64,000 bases of DNA from Polytrichum commune. Taxonomy: Eukaryota > Streptophyta > Polytrichopsida > Polytrichales > Polytrichaceae. The stretch lies in assembly GCA_950295325.1 (NCBI GenBank), contig OX485804.1, forward strand, positions 17,856,001-17,920,000. The letters are read 5' to 3'. The position numbers were made by a program, and so were the translations under genes. Of the stretch, positions 1 to 11,960 are shown in pieces; the stretch's first letter is position 1; every line of letters begins with the position of its first letter. Below the pieces are notes generated by a model. The model worked only from the letters and a program-made list of their open reading frames with translations. It was not told the DNA's origin and made no database searches.

Positions 1-1388
1 ATCCAGTGCCCACATGACAAAGGTATGGAAGTACAGATCTACTCCTCCCTTTCGAGAGTAGACACTATAGTCCCTCGGGTTCATAGAGTTACTCTTAACC
101 AATAAGATCATTCAATTTGTTCTATCTCACGGAGGCTATCACACTTTGACACTCTAGAGAATTAGTCGGTTTGACACAATCCTTATGTATTTGTAGTCCC
201 ATAAGGTAAGTTTTGGCTTCCAAAACTTCAAAATCAATTCATTTCATTTAGGGGTAGACCAACGAGAGCATGTTCACTAGTTCTCCATACATTGCCTCAC
301 AACAAAACAATGTTGGGTTCAGCCCGTGAGCTAGATCTACCCGTCAAGCCTTACCACTATTGTACCATTGGCGGGGCCCAAAAAGCATTCACGAACTGGA
401 ACAACTTTGGGTATATCGCGGCCCAACTTTCTACTCCTTCATATGATAATCAGCTATCGATGCCTCTCGATCTCTCACCGAATAATATTTCAGCTTCAAC
501 TATTTCCTAGGTAAAGCCTTGTGTACTGTAAGATATTAGTTTTGATCATGGGACGCACATTTTATGAAGCTCATAAAGAGTGAGTGTGTGGGACATACAA
601 TATACTGAGACCACTCCCCCTCTAAAAGAACGTCGTATGATCTAACACCCATTCGTGTTAGTGTTTGGTGTACAACATGTGACCATGCTCTGAGTGATAG
701 GGTGGCCACACCGGGTTGCTCGCTGGCTCAACCAACCAGCCATCCCGCCCCGTCCGGTGGGCCCTGGAAAGTTCGGTGGCCAACCAGGCCAATAGGCGCC
801 AAGCCGGGTTTTTATTTTTAAGTACTATTTCCGTAGTATTCACAACTTTAATTTGGTGTTGGGCAGGGGCATCAAACCCTACCGACGACTCTCCAAGCCA
901 GCAAGGATGGTTGTGTGCCACACCGGGGCAGGTGGGCCAGTGGCTCCCCAAGCCCCATCCACCCCAATGTGGCCAGGGTACGAGGGGTTGATCACACCAG
1001 CCACTTATGGCACCATCCGTCAACATCTCCAGCTGTAATAATGTGAAAAGTGGTGGACCAACACCTATTCCTCAACATAATCCTCAACAATTTCACGGTT
1101 GGAAGTGGACGGAAAGGTTTGGGGTGATTGGGGCATGAACAAGACAAACTTTTTGCTCACTGGTCTCTCGCTTCAGCTTTGGGTGTCCGAAGAAGAGCTG
1201 TTGTGGGAAACAAGGCAAGAAACACAACACTTGTTGCTGAAAGTGGGCATAGTTTTGCAGTGATCGACATGATGGACAAATGGGCCTCAAACTTCGAAGC
1301 CATGACATCTTTGCTTTGCATGAAAGGATATGATAAAGGCCAAGGCTGGCAGAGAGAGTGGACTTGGCATTTGACAGCCTGTAAAACT

Positions 1389-1411
1389 TATATATATATA
1401 TATATATATAT
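1389..1411. repeat. TA dinucleotide microsatellite
   Basis: Uninterrupted alternating TA run of about 23 bases. Confidence 0.9.
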
Positions 1412-3469
1412 TCTCATTGCCACCACAGCAGCATGCCAGCTCACCATGTGTGTCAGAAGAAACACAGTGCGGCTTGAAATACGAGCCATAGGTCGAGAAC
1501 GGTGGAGGGATCTTAAATGGTCACCCCCTTTGCCCTAGCCCACTTCCCCTAAGATAGGAAACATGCGATTAGTACAAGGTGGTAAGCAAACCCATAGTGA
1601 GGTTGTAACCCGTAACTTTTCTCATAACTTTTGGAGTTCATATGAATATCTTATACATTATCAAATTGAAAATAGAAATTTTTTTAATCATCAAATGGTC
1701 ATATGGCTCTCCCAATTGTGTTGATTGTTGAGGCTAGAACAATGTTTTGAGTATGTAGAACTAGGATTTAAGTATATTTGGATTTATACATGAATTTTGG
1801 ATAATTTTAACTACCAATATGACGTATACTAGATTGTAAAACTACACAAATATGGTGGTTGGCAAACATGGAATACAAACATTCGAAGTTATGGCTAATG
1901 AACCAAAAAGCCTGAACTTGCTTTCTATAAGAGTCAAGGGAAGAGCATGTTTGAGAAAAAGATTGCCAATATTTACACGGACGATGCCATCCAAAGCATG
2001 ACATATGGGTGCATGCACAGTAAAGTGGACAACTCTTGATCCTTGCACACATGTTTAAGTGAAAGTGATTCAAAACAATATACTAACTTTGAATTTTATG
2101 AAGAGAAAAATTTGTGAACATCTAAAAAACATATTGATCTACACATCCAAGCAATTTATGTTGACAAAAACAATCTTAAAAGAGTCTACATATTTTAGGA
2201 AACATGCAAGTGGGTGTGCAAGTGGTGATATTGAACAAGCAATTGTCAAAATTTTGTTTCAAATATGATAAAATTATATTTAATTGATGATTTTCTACAA
2301 AAAGTATGTGATGATGACCTCAATGTACAATGAAGTCAAGGAATATGAAAAAAAATCAAGCTCAAAATAGTTAAGGTCATGAATTTTACGTTTAAAACCA
2401 AATCTAGTCATTCACTTTTGAACATTACTTTTAATGATAAGTTTTGAAGATTTCATCTTGGCATTCTACATTGAAATTCTTAACACAACAATACAGGTCA
2501 CCATGAAAAGATCATTAAATTTAAACAACATTTTGCTACTACTTTTAGGCTTTAAGATACCATAGCATTTTTTGGTCTAGTTTACCATGCTTGCACCCAT
2601 ACGCACTCATCAAAAATCACACAACTCTTTCTTCATGAAGTTTTTCACCTTTGGTTCCGTTAGTGGATCTCCATCTACAGTTTTCATAAATATTTAAAGT
2701 AAAAATACTTCTTATATTAGACCATGCCCAATTGACTTGCCAAGAAGTTGGGTGATGGCGTTCTACACAAAAAGGAAGCGGATTTACCAAAAGTATTTAA
2801 ACTCTAGCAGGCCCCACTTTCACCATAAGTGTGAGTGGATGGGCATAATATAGGACCTCCTTTCACATATTTGCGTTGTTTGGTGGGCTTGCCCCGCCCA
2901 CACCATCCTCTAGCGATCCCTAAAATAACCATGTTAAGAGGTGCAAAAGCTTGCATCATCACGGGAAGAAAGAGTCGCAAGGGGAAGAACTACTTCTAGT
3001 ACCCGGATGAAGAAAACTACTCCGGCAAAAAGCTTCATGCTCATGAGCACTAGTGAAGCTAGAAGAGGGAGGGATCGGCTAGAACGAATGCCGCATTTTG
3101 CATGAGTGTTGTTGAACACTAAGAGCATCATGATCCTAGGGGGATGGTGGAGTGGAATGCATGGAGCCTTGAGAGGAAATGGGAAGATATTAAGGTTGTC
3201 ATGAGCAAGTTTGTAAGTGCCTATGACCAATTGAAATCACTTAGACGAATCCAACAATGTTTTCCCGGTTGAGGTTGCTATTCCCTTGCCAAGGTGGCTC
3301 CGACATGAGTCCTTTAATTTTTTTGCTAATTATTATGCGTCAAGTTGGCGAGGGGACAAAGGGGCAAGTAACACTCTTGCTCTTTTTTTCTTTCTTTAAA
3401 AAGTCTTTATGCCAATTTCGCCCTCTTACGGCAAACACCTCCACTTGTCTTGCGTAGCTGACACTAACT

Positions 3470-3620
3470 AATAAACTCAACCTTGCTTAGCTAGCCTAGA
3501 CTAAATTAACCTCTTAGCTAGTTTTTTTTTAACTAGCTAGCATTTCTTTCCACTAAGCTAGTTTTTTCCCCCTAGTTAGCAATTTTTTCTAACTTTAACT
3601 AGTTTTTTCCCCTTCACGGA
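3470..3620. repeat. Cryptic simple repeat, CTAGTTTTTT type
   Basis: Local low-complexity patch in which short CTAG/GCTAG words alternate with T-runs, for example repeated variants of CTAGTTTTTTCC. The unit is irregular, so it looks like a slippage-prone patch rather than a true tandem array. Confidence 0.6.
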
Positions 3621-6600
3621 TGAAGGCCCGAAGTCCTCGGTGATTCACCTTCCCATTTTGGGGGCTAAATGCTAAATGAATTTTTTTTTTTCCAATTCTA
3701 TGTCAATTCTAAGTTATAATTCTCCAATCCTAACTAAAAACGACCCTAGATATTGGTGGACCACTCCGGGTATTCACATTTTACAACCATATATAAGGTT
3801 TCAGGTAGACAATATGAATTAAGACATTTCGTATGCACAATATCAACTAGGTAGCAACTTTAAACAAATACAATGGTTTGATTTGGTTGGAATTACATTT
3901 GTAATTCAAATCCACAACAAAACCCAATTAATGAAGTCAAAGTGATTGAACTAGGAAGCAACACACCTTGGAGAGGTGATTATAGGAATTTTGAAAAACC
4001 ACGTGAGATACAAATGAATGTCAATTATTATTTTTAGAATATAATTATGATTATAGCATTGTAAATATGTCCCCTACATGATTATATGTAAAATAAGGTG
4101 GTGGATAATTCCTTCATTTTAGTAATTAGTAGAAGAAAAATATAAGGATCATAGACATAGGATCCCCCTAAAAGTGTGCAGTAAGATCAATAAAATAATT
4201 ATGGGTTTGACTACTTGGATGAAGAAATGTGTAGTTTCCATCTTAATTTGAATTAAATGCGTTAGTATGGATGGAAATATCGTGGGATGTTTTTTGGAGA
4301 AGGAATGTGTTGGCGCTCTTCAACGGCCATTGGGTTTTACAACAATGCAAAACATGTGGGACCTCACTAGATGTTTAGAACTTGATACAACCACCTCCAA
4401 TAACTTGCTTTGGTTTTTTCACAACCTCAGTCCTTGAGCTCACACTTTTTCTGAGCAGTTTGTTAGGGTTTATTTCATGAAGATTGATGGTGCAAAGTGG
4501 CCACTCCCTTTGCAATGTTTTCCGCATATATTTTGTTTAAGATTTAGCTTTTATGGTTCGTCTCTTCTTTGGTGGTTTTGTGATTACGAGTTATTTATGG
4601 GATTTTGGGTATGGTCTTGCAAGGTCTGAATTTAGGGTTATAATTTGGTACTTGTATGATTTATAAAAAACTATCGTGCCAAAAATTAGCCTTTTTGAAA
4701 AATTACAAATAAATATAGGGTGCTAAAAAATATGTCAAAGTGGCTTTTTATCTACAAACGGGGAAGGAGAAAATATTGAAAGGTGCATAATATCCCCTCC
4801 TTAAATACCCCATTATCACACATGGTTAAAAAAAATAAAGGGATGTGATAGCCCTGAGCAACACATACACACACATAATCTCAAAAAAACCAAGAGAAAA
4901 AATAAATACCAAATGGAAAATATTCATTTAAAAAAAATTTGAAAAAAAACCATCAATGACAATAGTGGTTGAATATTACAAACTCTTTACATGAAGAATG
5001 AATGTTTTGGATGGAAAATAGTAGGCATTGAGGATGGAAAAATAACTCACTATACATACAAAACAACTTGTTTGTGGATGAATCTTTTTTGTTAAGTCTA
5101 ATAGACCTATTTTTGGATTATGCAAACAACCCTTTGTAGATGGAAAATAGTTATTTTGGATGGTATGTATCCATGGAATGACACCCGTTCGGAATCTACT
5201 ATTGGTTAGGCTTGGAGCTTAGTCAAATATCTAAGGAATACATCCTATGAATCATCATCTATAGTAACCATCAAGGACAAAAATTACCATCCATGATGGA
5301 CAATAAACATTAAGGTAAATGAGTATCAAAAGGAGTAAAAACAACAATTTTTTTTCTCACTCACACTCAAAAATGTGCGTTCAACTATGGCTAATAATAG
5401 TTGGATCAAAGGTGTAAGACAAGGTCATCGTGCAAGTTGTAGTAAATATCTATTATCTTTGACATTCCTTGTCGCAAATCAACAAAGGTAAACTCCTCAA
5501 CAATCTTGAAGTTGAAGAGGAATATATTGTTAGTTCTTCCAAGTCCATGCCCTTTTTATCCTCAATAATCATATTATGCAAAATGTCGAAAACGTGCATT
5601 ATACCATTAAGATCTTATGCATTCCAAATGCAACAAGGATGAGCAATCGTTGATCACAAAGCTTGCGGTACCCCAAAGCATCATTGAACATCCTTGCAAT
5701 ACCTTTCTTGGAGTACGGCAAAATGACTATTCTTTTGATCTTCATGGTTTTGGAATAACTACACATAACAACTCCATTTGGGGTAGATCCTGTACGTGAG
5801 CATGTAATATTGATCGTACTAGTTATCATTAACCCCAATCGCACGATGATTTTACTCACCCTCAAGAATGCCTCTAACTAGTGGATCTAGTCAAATTGGT
5901 TAGGTCATTGTTGCCCTTGGCAACCTAAAGAACGCATGTTATACTTTCAAACTTTGGTCACATATAACCTCCAATATTGTACTCACTTTCTTATCCTAAC
6001 CTTGATAATGTCATTGAAGTGACATTGAACACAATTTTCATTTTTTGATGCATATAATATTTAGAGCTAAACATGCCATGCCACCCACAAACCTAGTTGA
6101 TTTCCATTTGTCTAAAAATGCCAGTTTGTGTGATTTCTCTCAAAAATTCAAACTAAAAACATATGTGCACACCCCTACATCATGTCAGTAGGGATTCACA
6201 AGCGGTACTTTCACACATTCCACACTATACTTCCCTAGCCGTTGTAGGGGTACCATAGGCTAGCATACGCATTGTAGTAATGGCATTTTGGTAACAAAAC
6301 AATTGTATTAATTTGTTTGTTTTCTTGCAACATAGTATTGTTGTTGAAAATAAGGATTAAAATCAATTTTTTGCAAAGAGAAGACAAAGAAAAAGAGGCA
6401 TGTGCATCCAATAAGCATTTCGGAAATCATACATGCCAAATACACGAGTTTCATAGAAAGTAATCAATATACAACAAAATATTGTGTAGTTCATGCCTTC
6501 TCCACTTGTTCTCCTTTCATCCATACTTGTTGGCACCCCATTGTTTAGCTTTCAACTCATGTGAATAAAATTGTAATGTTGTGCACATTGCCTCGTGACA

Positions 6601-7790
6601 TGCTCCTCATCATTGTCATAATCTACATTCTCTTGTATGTTCTTACTTAACATTTTCCATCTCTCACCCATAACTCTAAATTGAAATCAAATTAGACGAA
6701 TGTGTCCTAAACATGTGCAAAGCTTGAATTGACAAATGACTAAATTGTGAATCCTAGAAGCCTAAAACTATTCATGGCATTCAAAACATAAGTGTATTAC
6801 TCTATAACAAAAACACAAAGCTAGTGTATGTCTTTACATTCCCATATTTGTCCTATTTGCATAATTGTCCTATTTACATAACCCAATAAAGTGAGGCAAA
6901 CAACATTCCTAGATCAAATGCCATGAACCCACAATCCAATGTATTGATCACAAACATTATTCCAAACCAATTGATTGGGTGAGTTGGCATTTCTAGGGTA
7001 AATTGGCATATAGAAATCATCACGGATGTTAGAATCCAACCACACCACACATGGAATATGAGCTTACAATATGTTAAACATTCAATGTTGAATATGGGTG
7101 TAGAAGCATCTTAAGGGAGTTGTACCAACACAAAATCACATTATTTGTGGGCCCACATAACAAATAAGGTGGACTTAGTGGCTATGATTGAAAAGATGAC
7201 TACCTACACATAGTCTAACAAACACAAGGGAATCTTGGTATCCTTCATTCCTACTTCTTTGTCTCTTTCCATGTAATTGCTTATTTCCTTTCTTCCTTAT
7301 GCGTTCCTTGGGTCTTCCTTTGCCCTAATATATATAAGCTCTAGTAAGTTCCAAGACTATGACTATGTGTTCCAAGGAAAACACGTGCATGCAAGAAGCT
7401 ACAAAATCACCAAAGAAAATCAAAGACATACAAATAGTGGTTAATATAATATCTAGTATATTGACATGCTTGATTGTCTAATGCATCCTTCAAGTTACTT
7501 TTAGTGTACATGAATGTCGACAAACTTCACACAGTCCCTACCCAAAATTCTCTTATTTGTATCCCCAACTTCCATAGCCCTTGTTGCCCCTTCCTCTCAT
7601 TGGTTTCGTAAATAGGTGCCTCTTTACCCATGCAAATTACCTTAGATCAAAACCATATCATAAACACTCATATCTTTGTTTATTGATACATATAGCATCC
7701 ACAACTTTAATAAGTAATTAATGGATATTCAAAATAATGTGGAATGACAATAAACTAGCTTGGGGCAATGTAATTGCACCAATGTCCATA

Positions 7791-7996
7791 GAATTTTTGG
7801 GGCATAATCAATCAAAATCCTAGTGTTTCCAAGTCCAACTGATTACATGTTGTGATCTTTCGGTTTTTCTTTAGTAATTTGGAGTATATTCCACCAATTT
7901 CCCTCAAAGATGGGTTTTTTTCTGAAGTCTTGAACTTTAACTGGTTATTACTCAAACTCAACTGGTTCATTCGTAACTAGCAGTCGGCTCTCCCCG
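7791..7996 (-). mobile_element. R1 element, copy 1 (MITE-like)
   Basis: Minus-oriented copy of a 200-bp family found seven times in this window. It shares the ordered blocks TAGTGTTTCCAAGTCCAAC, TTGAACTTTAACTGGTTA and CTCAACTGGTTCAT with the other copies, and its right end keeps TCTCCCCG. The left end has decayed (TTTTTGGGGCATAATC). It lies 22 bases before an R2 element. Confidence 0.75.
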
Positions 7997-8018
7997 TTAA
8001 TTGGAATGCACATATCAA

Positions 8019-8518
8019 GGCCACTTCACACATGAGATTGTGTGCCCATGACCACTACATTTCAAGCACTTCTCATTGGTGGAAAAGGCGGAGCTGGTCC
8101 AAGTTCACTTCACACTATGCTTGAGGGACCAACAAAGTATGTGAATGCAAGATGGATGTAAAGTCTACATGGTCTCCTACATGGCATTGAAAAGATCACA
8201 TTCAATGGTCACTTGGATTATACTCAAAAACCACCTCTTACAAGTAGACCTAACACAAAACCGGGAGACCATGGCACTACGAACGCTCACAACTGTTGCT
8301 TTATTCTATTTCATCATGCGTGAGGACCCACAAGAATAAAAATTCATCAAAATAGCATTTGGTTGAGGGCCCAGTCACATATGACTTCACACTACACTTG
8401 AAGGTCCGTGACTACACTACAAGATTTTGGAGGTGTCTTGCGACGACCTTTGACCACTTTCTTTTCGGCTCTCACAATTTCATGGTCACGGCTCTTGGCT
8501 TGTGTGTGAAGTAGCCCT
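8019..8518 (+). mobile_element. R2 element, copy 1 (PIF/Harbinger-like MITE)
   Basis: About 500 bp bounded by inverted ends: GGCCACTTCACACATGAGA on the left, and on the right a reverse complement reading GGGCTACTTCACACACAAG. The subterminal GTGACCA block is also inverted at both ends. It is closely collinear with the copy at 22527-23025. The flanking target duplication is no longer recognisable. It carries a 64-codon ATG-initiated frame at 8145-8339 that is also open in the 22.5-kb copy. No transposase is present, so this is non-autonomous. Confidence 0.8.
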
Positions 8519-8713
8519 CGTTATAGAAGGCTTGGCATATACCAATCAAATGTCAGTTTCCAATTAAGAAGACCAAACAGATGAGGCCCATACACCTTAT
8601 TGAGAAGAGCTGCAGTGGTCCAGGTATAATGTACTTACGGCACAGTCTACGAAAACCAAACTTGATGTACATTACCCTTCTCATTTTTCTAGATTGTCAA
8701 ACATGAGCAATGA

Positions 8714-8930
8714 TTGGGCGGAACTGACTGCTAGTTTAGTTACAAATGAAATGAAGCAGGTGAGTTTGAGAAATAACTCGTTGAGGTTCAGGAAAATCAC
8801 CGATCATTTTAGAGGATTTTATAGAATAGATACCAATCTATCAAAGAAAAACCGATAGATGTCACTATGTAATCTGGATGGATTTGGAAACACTAGAATC
8901 TCGACCGATTGTGCTCATAAATCTCCCCGG
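8714..8930 (+). mobile_element. R1 element, copy 2 (MITE-like)
   Basis: Plus-oriented R1 copy. It has the family blocks GTGAGTTTGAGAAATAAC, GGTTCAGGAAAATCACCGAT and TTTGGAAACACTAGAATCTC, ending in AATCTCCCCGG. The left end is degenerate (GGGCGGAACTGACTG). Most ACCGGTTGA motifs have mutated. Confidence 0.75.
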
Positions 8931-9339
8931 ATACTAGAGTTATCCGTAACTACCCTCAAAGAGAGACGAAACCGTGGGTTTGATCCTTCTTTGGAAAACC
9001 CTTTATGTTAATAACTTGTTAGCTCGTAGTGTATCAAAATCTATTTTGAAAGTCAAGTAAAAAAATTTGGGACCTCCTCTTTCCACCTGTCAAACTTTGA
9101 GAGAATTTGAAAATTTGAAATAGGGTATGTGCATGGTGCCCACGGTCCTAAATCTTGGATTGGCCTATGCCAAGTTAGCTTGGCCCACTCATCTCGATAG
9201 GACAAGCTAGAAAGCTAGGTTTCTGATAGCCCAACACCACTTTTGAAGTATGGTAATTTAAGCATTAAGAAAACTTGGGTGACTTTGTGTTGATTCTCAT
9301 AAACTCAACGTTTGGGACTAAACTCATGGTTTCAACTTC

Positions 9340-9935
9340 TTTAGAGTAGAGCCACCTCTTCATGATGAAGATGCCATTGGGAGTTTATAAGGTGCCATAA
9401 TTTCGATCAAGTTGGGATTGATATCGGTAATTTCTTTGTTGTGGGTGGTTAAAATAAGGTGCCACATTTCTCAATTTCTAAGGGTTAGTTTCCATAGGCC
9501 ACTCGCCCACCATATCCTAGTGGAAATGTAAATGCGAGCATGTGTAATCTACATTTCCACTAGAATCCGGTGTGAAGCAACCTACATGGAAACTAACCCT
9601 AAGTCTCCAACTTTGGTTATGGTATTATTGGGGAATCGATAATGCCATGACACATGTCCCCGGTTTTGAGTGCTAAAGTGAGGAGGAATTCATATCAAAA
9701 TGAGTGGTTATGGTAGACCCTAGACATTGGTATTGTGTTCGGACCATCTTTTGGCTTCAAGAATTCATGATAATTTTGATTCAAGGAATAAAATAAGCGA
9801 AAGAATATGCAATTATCTTAATTTCTATCTTCCTACACAAGAAAAAATTGCCCTACCTTATACTTCTCAAGAGTTGGCGCATAATCTCTCAAGTGATCGG
9901 TTATGTGCACCTTTACTTTACTTTACGAATAACTC
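9340..9935 (+). repeat. R4 dispersed repeat, copy 1
   Basis: Homologous to the reverse complement of 24790-25270. Shared words include ATCAAGTTGGG, AAAATAAGGTGCCACATTTC, TAATGCCATGACACATGTCC and CTCTCAAGTGATCGGTTATG/CTCTTAAGTGATCGGTTATG. A small hairpin MITE lies inside both copies. No protein-coding signature is recognisable, although a short frame is open at 9727-9975. Confidence 0.7.
9482..9599. mobile_element. 118-bp hairpin MITE with TAA target duplication
   Basis: Almost the whole element folds on itself. The left end GGGTTAGTTTCCAT is the perfect inverse of the right end ATGGAAACTAACCC, and inner arms (CTAGTGGAAATGTA / TACATTTCCACTAG) also pair. TAA flanks both sides (9479-9481 and 9600-9602). 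The TAA duplication and GGG-type ends fit PIF/Harbinger (Tourist-like) MITEs; the assignment is inference. Confidence 0.85.
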
Positions 9936-10739
9936 TATTGAACACGAGGGTATTGTAATATCCACTAGATCCTAACAACCCGGATTCGTGACACTCAAGT
10001 AAAATCATCAATGAGAGCTCATTCATCTCATTGGATGAGAGTAACCACTTTACTATGACCCTTGTGATGTCGGCTGCTTGTCTCAAGGTGACCAAAAATA
10101 GTTAACTTTGGTATTTAAAACCCACCCAACCTAATCTAAATGGTGTCAATAATACAAAGTTTAGTGCTTCTAAAAATGAGTCCCTAGTGTAGAGCAAATG
10201 GGTGCATCATGGGAGGCCACTTGACTCCACTACTTGTTTGGCATATGTTTATCATAGGTCGTAGTAGGAATGCTTCGTCATTTAAGCCTCCTTCCCACTC
10301 ACCATGCCCTCCCTATCACAACACCACTCCAACAAACACCTTGGCCCTCCCTCTCTAGTTTCTTTCTCCCTCTCTCATGGAGATTTAGTTTGCCCCTAGG
10401 ATAACTTAGTGTACTCAACTTTTAAGGGTTTAGCGCTCTCCTCTCTTTGACCTTTGTTGCAACGATGGGTTTTCAATATTTGTTTCTTGTGGTCTATCTC
10501 ATGTAGTCTCTCTTTAATGCCACACCAAAACAAATTTTAATGTAGCTACAAAATACATCAAGTGCACTTTTGGCAACAAGGGATTGTGCATATATGTTTG
10601 TAAATGCATTAGTCATTTGAGTTGATAGCAATTGAACTTGTGATGTTCCTTAATGAGGTGTTTTGAATGCATCAGCACTTTGTTTTAGTTGCATTAACAC
10701 ATTTGAACAAAACAAAGTTCTCATTAAAGTGAAACGCAT
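9936..10739. other. No gene recognised
   Basis: AT-rich sequence with no recognisable gene, RNA or well-bounded repeat. Confidence 0.5.
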
Positions 10740-11960
10740 CAAATATGTTTTTATGTTGAATAATCTATTTTGGTTTGATCTCACCTTACATATGTTTTGC
10801 ATCTAGATATTTGTTGGACTCGTCAACTTCGTTGAGTTTTCAAGTTTCAAATCTATTTTCAAATTTGTTCCAAGTTCTACATCATCTCTTTTGGTTTGAT
10901 CTCACCTTTCTTCTATTTTGTATCTAGATCTTTGTTGGATTTGGCCTTACTTTCATTGAACATAATAAAGTGTTCATTTAACTAACCACATCAAATATGT
11001 TTTATGTTGAATCGTCTATTTTTGTTTAATATCACCTTATTTTTGTTGGTATCATAAGTTTCAAAGTTTTCAAGTTTCAAGTTTGTCTATTCCAATTTTT
11101 CTAAATCTATTTACAAATCTTTTCCAAGTTTTGGATCATCACTTTACCTTTTAGTGTGAAGATCCACTTCCCTTTTGCAAAATTCAAATTGATCTCATAC
11201 TTTTTCTTTGGATCTAGACCTTTGTTGGAATCATAAGTTTCAAAGTTTCCAAGTTGCAAACTTGTTTTTAAATCAATTTTCAAATTTGTTCCAAGCTTTC
11301 TCAATCCATCTACAAATATGTTCCAAGTCTCAAATCATCACTCTACCTTTAAATGTGAAGATTCATTTTCCTTTTGAAAATTGTAAAATTTAATTTGAAT
11401 GCATAATCTCTTCTTACATATAATTTGGGTTTGGATTCTTTGTTGGAGCCATGAGTTTCAAAGTCTCCAAGTTGCAAGTTTATTTTCAAATCAAATTTCC
11501 AATTTGTTTCATCTTTCTCAAATATATTTACAAATTTGTTCCAAATTTCGGATCATCACTTTACCTTTTAGTATGAAGATCACTTTTGGGAATCTACAAA
11601 ATTCAAATTGAATGCATAATTTCAACTTATGTTTGTTGTGGGTTTGGATTCTTGTTGGATTCATAACTTTCCCAATTTCAAGTTTGTTTGCAAATCTATT
11701 TTCAAATATGTTCTAAGTTTCATATCACTTCTTTTGGTTTGATCTCACCTTAATTTAACTTCAAGTCTACATATTTGTCAGACTCATACAAGATTCATTA
11801 AGAATTTATTTTTCAAATTTGTTTTATGTTGCAACATCTCTTTACCTTTGAATTTGAAAACCCAATTTATGTTTGGAGCATGTAAATTTTGAATTGAATT
11901 CTTAACCTCACCTCACTTTTGCTTTGGATCTAGATCATTGTTGGATAAATATACAAGTTT
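10740..11960 (+). repeat. Diverged tandem repeat array, unit about 215 bp
   Basis: Successive blocks repeat the order TTTGTTGGA, CATAAGTTTCAAAGT, CAAGTTGCAAG, TTTTCAAAT(TTG)TTCCAAG, GGATCATCACTTTACC, GTGTGAAGATC. The TTGTTGGA anchors fall near 10812, 10932, 11045, 11221, 11440, 11653 and 11938, so the middle units are about 215 bp and the outer ones are shortened. Two similar small open frames on the plus strand (11208-11393 and 11399-11611) are products of the repeat, not genes. Confidence 0.75.

Larger units (their letters stand above)
1..7790. other. Gene-free AT-rich stretch
   Basis: I see no recognisable gene here. The open frames present are short, mostly begin at non-ATG codons and show no motif or splice structure that I can recognise. 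The stretch around 700-1000 is more GC-rich than the rest and open on both strands, without recognisable protein similarity. Contents that can be named are a TA microsatellite near 1389 and a cryptic CTAGTTTTTT-rich patch near 3470, listed separately. Decayed transposon sequence is the likeliest explanation for the rest, but this is inference. Confidence 0.5.
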
